DNA of 45,076 bases from Promethearchaeota archaeon (GTDB lineage Archaea > Asgardarchaeota > Lokiarchaeia > Helarchaeales > RDOG01). Shown piece after piece: positions 42,072 through 45,076 of this stretch. The notes below the pieces were generated by a model. It saw only the letters and a list, made by a program, of their open reading frames with translations, ran no database searches and was not told the origin of the DNA. How positions within the stretch are numbered: the first letter of the stretch is position 1; every line of letters starts with the position of its first letter. A program made the position numbers and the translations under genes. The stretch covers positions 1 to 45,076 of the forward strand of contig RDOG01000029.1 of assembly GCA_011365055.1 (NCBI GenBank), given 5' to 3'.

Positions 42072-43520
42072 ATGGCAAGATTATCCCCTATTAAGGTTGT
42101 TGGAAGTCTTCCTGGCACAAATTGTAAAGAGTGTGGGGAAGATACTTGTATGGCATTTGCAGTAAAAATGATTGATCATCAATTAACGATGGATATGTGT
42201 ACACCGTTAATTAAAGACCCGAAATATGCAAAAAAACTAAAAACTTTGAAAGAAATTGCAACACCACCAATTAGAGGCGTAACGATTGGAAAAGGACCAA
42301 AAGCTGTCGTCATTGGTGATGAAGAAGTAATGTATCGTCATGAATTGACTTTATATCATCCTACTGCAATTTTCATCGATGTCGTTGATGATGATTTAGA
42401 TGAACTTGCAAAAAGAGTTGAAACTACAAATACTTGGAGTATTTATCGACTCGGTGAAACTTTTAGACTTGATGGTGTTGCTATTAGATGTAAATCTAAT
42501 AATCCAGAACAATTTGTGAAAGCAATCGAGAAAACAATGAGTGTTGCTCCTGATCTTCCTATTGCTTTATGTTCTTTAGATCCAAATATATTAAGAGCAG
42601 GCGCAAAAGCTGCTAAAGATAAAAATCCTCTATTATATGCAGCTACAAAAGAAAATTGGGAAGAAGTCTGTAAAATTGCACAAGAATTTGACCTACCAGT
42701 AGTAATGTATTCTCAAGATTTAAACGAATTAAAATCGCTTGCAAAAACACTTCTTAGCGCAGGTAGTGAAAAAATTATATTAGATCCAGGTTGTGCATAT
42801 GGAGAGGGCAATGTTGCAGAAACTATCGATAAACATATAATGTTAAAAAGAGCAGCAATTGAAGATAATGATAAAGATGTAGGATTTCCTACAATAGGAG
42901 TATTAAGCACGCTTTACATTGGAAAAAAGAAGGACATGGCAGAAGGAGAACGCATAATGCTTGCATATGAAGAAGGTAAAATGGCTGGCTTAATGTTTAG
43001 TAATGCTGTAAATATCTTAATTATGCATAATTTAGATCAATGGTTCCAACTTGCTATGGTTGTCGTCAGAGAGAATATTTACTCAGATCCTCGTATCAAT
43101 CCAGCAGTTGATGCAAAATTATATGAGATCAATAGTCCTGGACTTGATGATCCAGTATTTTTAACAACAAATTACACGATGACCTATTATACGATACAAA
43201 GCGACTTGCAAGATATGAAAAAACCTGCATGGTTACTTGTTGCAGATACCGAAGGAATTTCAGTAGAATCAGCAGTAGCAGGTGGTCAATTCTCTGCAAC
43301 GAAAGTTGCTGACGCGATAAAAGAGACAAATTTAGCTGAAAAAGTTAATCATAAAATCATAATCATACCAGGCTTAGCAGCGCGTATATCAGGTGAATTA
43401 GAACAATTAGCAAATTGGAAAGTAGTAGTCGGTCCTAGAGATTCAAGTGGCATACCTGGATTAATGAAGAAATATGACAAGGAAGCCCTTATGAAGCAAT
43501 GGGCTGAAATGCAAGAATAA
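42072..43520 (+). CDS. cdhE: Corrinoid iron-sulfur protein large subunit CdhE
   Basis: 482 residues, the gamma subunit. The N-terminal [4Fe-4S] domain has C18-x2-C21-x4-C26-x16-C43 (NCKECGEDTC ... MC), which reactivates the corrinoid by reducing Co(II). A TIM-barrel core follows, then the C-terminal corrinoid-binding domain with 'DTEGISVESAVAGGQFSATKVADAI' and 'KIIIIPGLAARISGELE'. It starts 11 bases after cdhD with GTGTAGGTG as ribosome-binding region, so the pair is clearly co-translated. The gene closes the cluster; a T-rich tract follows. Confidence 0.93.
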   Translation: MARLSPIKVVGSLPGTNCKECGEDTCMAFAVKMIDHQLTMDMCTPLIKDPKYAKKLKTLKEIATPPIRGVTIGKGPKAVVIGDEEVMYRHELTLYHPTAIFIDVVDDDLDELAKRVETTNTWSIYRLGETFRLDGVAIRCKSNNPEQFVKAIEKTMSVAPDLPIALCSLDPNILRAGAKAAKDKNPLLYAATKENWEEVCKIAQEFDLPVVMYSQDLNELKSLAKTLLSAGSEKIILDPGCAYGEGNVAETIDKHIMLKRAAIEDNDKDVGFPTIGVLSTLYIGKKKDMAEGERIMLAYEEGKMAGLMFSNAVNILIMHNLDQWFQLAMVVVRENIYSDPRINPAVDAKLYEINSPGLDDPVFLTTNYTMTYYTIQSDLQDMKKPAWLLVADTEGISVESAVAGGQFSATKVADAIKETNLAEKVNHKIIIIPGLAARISGELEQLANWKVVVGPRDSSGIPGLMKKYDKEALMKQWAEMQE

Positions 43521-43529
43521 TTCAAAATC

Positions 43530-43545
43530 TTTTTTTATTTTTTTT
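43530..43545. terminator. T-rich terminator at the end of the cdh cluster
   Basis: Two T-runs of 7 and 8 separated by one A, ten bases after the cdhE stop. A good archaeal terminator candidate at the junction with the convergent ICMT-like gene. Confidence 0.5.
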
Positions 43546-43572
43546 AAGTCTTCCTATTAAAGAAAATTTCTT

Positions 43573-44211
43573 TCAATTTCTTATTTTTTTAAGGAATCCA
43601 AGAATGAAATTCCACCGAGGAACTCTCTTTAAATATTCATCATATTCTCTTGGAAACTTCTTTTTGTCAAAATTATCTTCACCTATTGAAGCTAAATATA
43701 AAAAAATCACGGTAAGAATTCCAAGAATTATGCTCAAAAAGGTTAGAAAAAATAATATAAACGAAATTGCGATTAGTGATGCCCCACAAAACATTGGATG
43801 TCGAACTATCGAAAAAGGAAATTTATCGACAAATATTGTTGTTAATTCCCAATCATCAGTAGGTTCACCTTCTAGTTTTAATCTTAAGAATGATCCAACT
43901 ATAAAAGAAATTCCGATTATCCATAGACACCAACCAATTATAAGTGCAATTAATTCTAATATTGAAGTTATTGGTAAAAAAGCAAAATAGGCAGTGAATT
44001 TAATTGTTAGTGTTGTTTGAAATCCTGTAAATACCCAATATAGAAATTCCAATAAAATAATTCCGATAAATCCCATCATACCAAAAGATGCATAAGTTTC
44101 AAAATATTGTTTTTCTTTCCAGACTGGAATGGTCCATTTCAGAATTGTATGGATTATATAAATAACATATATAATGAGTAAAATCATAAAAATGATTAAT
44201 TTATATAACAT
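43573..44211 (-). CDS. ICMT/NnrU-like membrane methyltransferase
   Basis: 212 residues with five to six membrane helices. The C-terminal half has the hallmark of isoprenylcysteine carboxyl methyltransferase and phospholipid methyltransferase relatives: FSIVRHPMFCGASL (R-H-P for SAM binding) and 'EDNFDKKKFPREYDEYLKRVPRW' with the E-Y-x-x-Y motif. These enzymes methylate prenylated protein C-termini or lipids using SAM. A protein substrate cannot be told from this window, as I see no CaaX-ending gene here. It converges on cdhE. Confidence 0.82.
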   Translation of the reverse strand: MLYKLIIFMILLIIYVIYIIHTILKWTIPVWKEKQYFETYASFGMMGFIGIILLEFLYWVFTGFQTTLTIKFTAYFAFLPITSILELIALIIGWCLWIIGISFIVGSFLRLKLEGEPTDDWELTTIFVDKFPFSIVRHPMFCGASLIAISFILFFLTFLSIILGILTVIFLYLASIGEDNFDKKKFPREYDEYLKRVPRWNFILGFLKKIRN

Positions 44212-44465
44212 TTGTATTTAATTTCCCTAATTTTAGGTTATGATTAAATTTCAATAGAATATATATGTATTAAAAGTTGGTCATTTCAGAAGGTAACCTC
44301 TTTTTTAATTTTTTTAAAATAAGATGATAAAAATCATGAAAATTAAAATTTCAGTTTAAAATTATAAAATTTTTTTATTCAAATTACAAATTATATCAAC
44401 TTTTTTAAGATAATTGTTAAATAATATCTCAATATATTTCATCTTAGAAGAATTTGGTGAATAAA

Positions 44466-44606
44466 ATGTTAAAAAATATAAATTGTAAAGTCCCAAAAAT
44501 TTATCTAGAAAAAATTGACGAATTTGTCAATGCTGGGCTATATTCAAGCAGGTCTGAAGCACTAAGAATCGCAATTAGAGATTATTTATGGAAAATAGTT
44601 TTTTAA
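44466..44606 (+). CDS. Small ribbon-helix-helix (CopG-like) transcription regulator
   Basis: 46 residues starting at ATG 44466, with GGTG 6-8 bases upstream. The layout is a short strand (INCKVPKIYLEKIDEFV), turn 'GLYSSRSEALRIAIRDYL', the classic RHH dimer DNA-binding fold in which the N-terminal strand reads the major groove and S-R-S-E-A caps helix 2. Such proteins bind short palindromes as dimers or tetramers. A 6-5-6 perfect inverted repeat lies 160 bases downstream at 44766. Being next to the cdh cluster, it is one candidate regulator, but that is inference. Confidence 0.75.
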   Translation: MLKNINCKVPKIYLEKIDEFVNAGLYSSRSEALRIAIRDYLWKIVF

Positions 44607-44765
44607 TCACTTCTTTTTTATTATTAAACCTATTTTTCAAAAAAATTGCACAAATAATAACATTTATAAAGCCAATTATTATTTAAACATCCTTTTATGT
44701 TTCCAATGTTTTTTTAATGTTTTATGCTAAAGCGTAAATAATTAGTTTTGAGCAATTTTAATTCA

Positions 44766-44782
44766 ACCTAAAAGAATTAGGT
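44766..44782. repeat. Perfect 6-5-6 inverted repeat before the last gene
   Basis: ACCTAA-AAGAA-TTAGGT is a perfect inverted repeat, 61 bases before the ATG at 44843. It has the same 17-bp geometry as the cdh sites but a different sequence. A possible target of the adjacent RHH protein. Confidence 0.4.
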
Positions 44783-44842
44783 CAAAAAAATAGTAAAGAA
44801 TTTCACACGATAACATGAGGTAAAAAACTTCGATGGGAATGT

Positions 44843-45076
44843 ATGGAAATGTCTTGGCCGATAATTCAAATACTTGGACAGGTTTCAATTGGAATTTTCA
44901 TTAGTGGACTATTTTTTGTTTTTGGAACTTATTTAATTGGACAATTAATGCATGGTCACGACTTTTCTCATGATTCTGATGTAGAACATGAAATAGATCA
45001 CGACGTGGATTTAGATCACGACGTGGATTTAGATCACGACGTGGATTTGGATCACGACGTGGATTTGGATCACGAC
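44843..45076 (+). CDS. Membrane protein with Asp/His-repeat loop, N-terminal part (partial), possibly NfeD-like
   Basis: The gene runs off the right edge. From the ATG at 44843 (or 44849) about 30 residues form one membrane helix (IQILGQVSIGIFISGLFFVFGTYLIG). After it comes an Asp/His-rich segment: HGHDFSHDSDVEHEIDHD, then copies of D-H-D-V-D-L. NfeD/YuaF-like membrane proteins often have such an Asp/His-rich loop near the N-terminus, but the diagnostic OB-fold is outside the window. A GAGGT lies at 44817, nearer to a short out-of-frame ATG at 44833. The loop could bind divalent metals. Confidence 0.6.
   Translation, partial: MEMSWPIIQILGQVSIGIFISGLFFVFGTYLIGQLMHGHDFSHDSDVEHEIDHDVDLDHDVDLDHDVDLDHDVDLDHD
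44996..45076 (+). repeat. 18-bp tandem repeat encoding D-H-D-V-D-L
   Basis: Four full copies of GATCACGACGTGGATTT(A/G) at 44996, 45014, 45032 and 45050, and a half copy to the window edge. Only the last base varies (A, A, G, G). The unit is in frame, so copy number changes alter loop length by six residues without a frameshift. Confidence 0.9.

Noticed and set aside
44996..45076. Tandem direct repeats considered as a CRISPR array
   Set aside because: Units are contiguous 18-mers without spacers and lie in frame in a coding region.
1..45076. tRNA and rRNA genes
   Set aside because: I looked in the spacers for GC-rich cloverleaf-like segments and GGTTCRA T-loops and found none that fold convincingly; a program such as tRNAscan-SE would settle it.

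Overview
The window looks like a piece of an Asgard archaeal chromosome, most likely Lokiarchaeia-like. It is very AT-rich. It carries an archaeal-type CODH/ACS (Cdh) gene set, a tungsten-type aldehyde:ferredoxin oxidoreductase with MoaD-like partners, secreted proteins with a C-terminal 'IPGF + membrane helix + basic tail' anchor, a longin/roadblock-like protein, a TMEM165/GDT1-type transporter and TreT-type glycosyltransferases. Start codons include ATG, GTG and TTG, often behind GGAG/GAGGT ribosome-binding sites. I see no rRNA, tRNA, CRISPR array, transposase or phage module. Species assignment is inference from gene content.

Layout. 0-2.1 kb: two cell-surface proteins. 2.5-9.5 kb: single genes (zinc-ribbon VWA protein, MFS transporter, DUF998-like membrane protein, small methyltransferase, TMEM165/GDT1 transporter, small unknowns) separated by AT-rich spacers. 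9.9-17.2 kb: anaerobic redox genes (4Fe-4S protein, MFS transporter, DUF2284 metal-binding protein, UspA, AOR with two ubiquitin-fold MoaD/ThiS proteins). 17.6-18.3 kb: a stand-alone class II glutamine amidotransferase. 18.4-28.7 kb, minus strand: a co-directional run of an AlkD/AlkC-like HEAT protein, an N6-adenine DNA methylase, a sucrose-phosphate-synthase-like glycosyltransferase, a TPR protein, a fused trehalose-6-phosphate synthase/phosphatase and two TreT-type trehalose synthases. 28.8-32.3 kb: a divergent set (HEAT/TPR protein, ArsD-like protein, a 50-residue ORF, a winged-helix/zinc-ribbon/RING-like protein) facing a longin-like gene. 32.6-43.5 kb: an Mrp/NBP35 ATPase and the whole CODH/ACS set, with cdhA present twice, then cdhB, cdhC, cdhD, cdhE. 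43.6-45.1 kb: an ICMT-like membrane methyltransferase, a tiny ribbon-helix-helix regulator, and a membrane protein that enters an 18-bp Asp/His-coding tandem repeat at the window edge.

How it works together. The Cdh enzymes catalyse the carbonyl branch of the archaeal Wood-Ljungdahl pathway (CO2/CO, a methyl group and CoA to acetyl-CoA); the Mrp ATPase is a plausible Fe-S loading factor. AOR would exchange electrons between aldehydes/acids and ferredoxin, and the 4Fe-4S protein fits the same economy. The sugar cluster encodes two independent routes to trehalose, suggesting compatible-solute or sugar-nucleotide balancing. The strongest unexplained signal is a 17-bp imperfect palindrome, RGTTAC-N5-GNAACM, found three times before cdhA1 and two to three times before cdhA2, with half-sites before the Mrp gene. 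I propose it as the operator of a dedicated CODH/ACS regulator.
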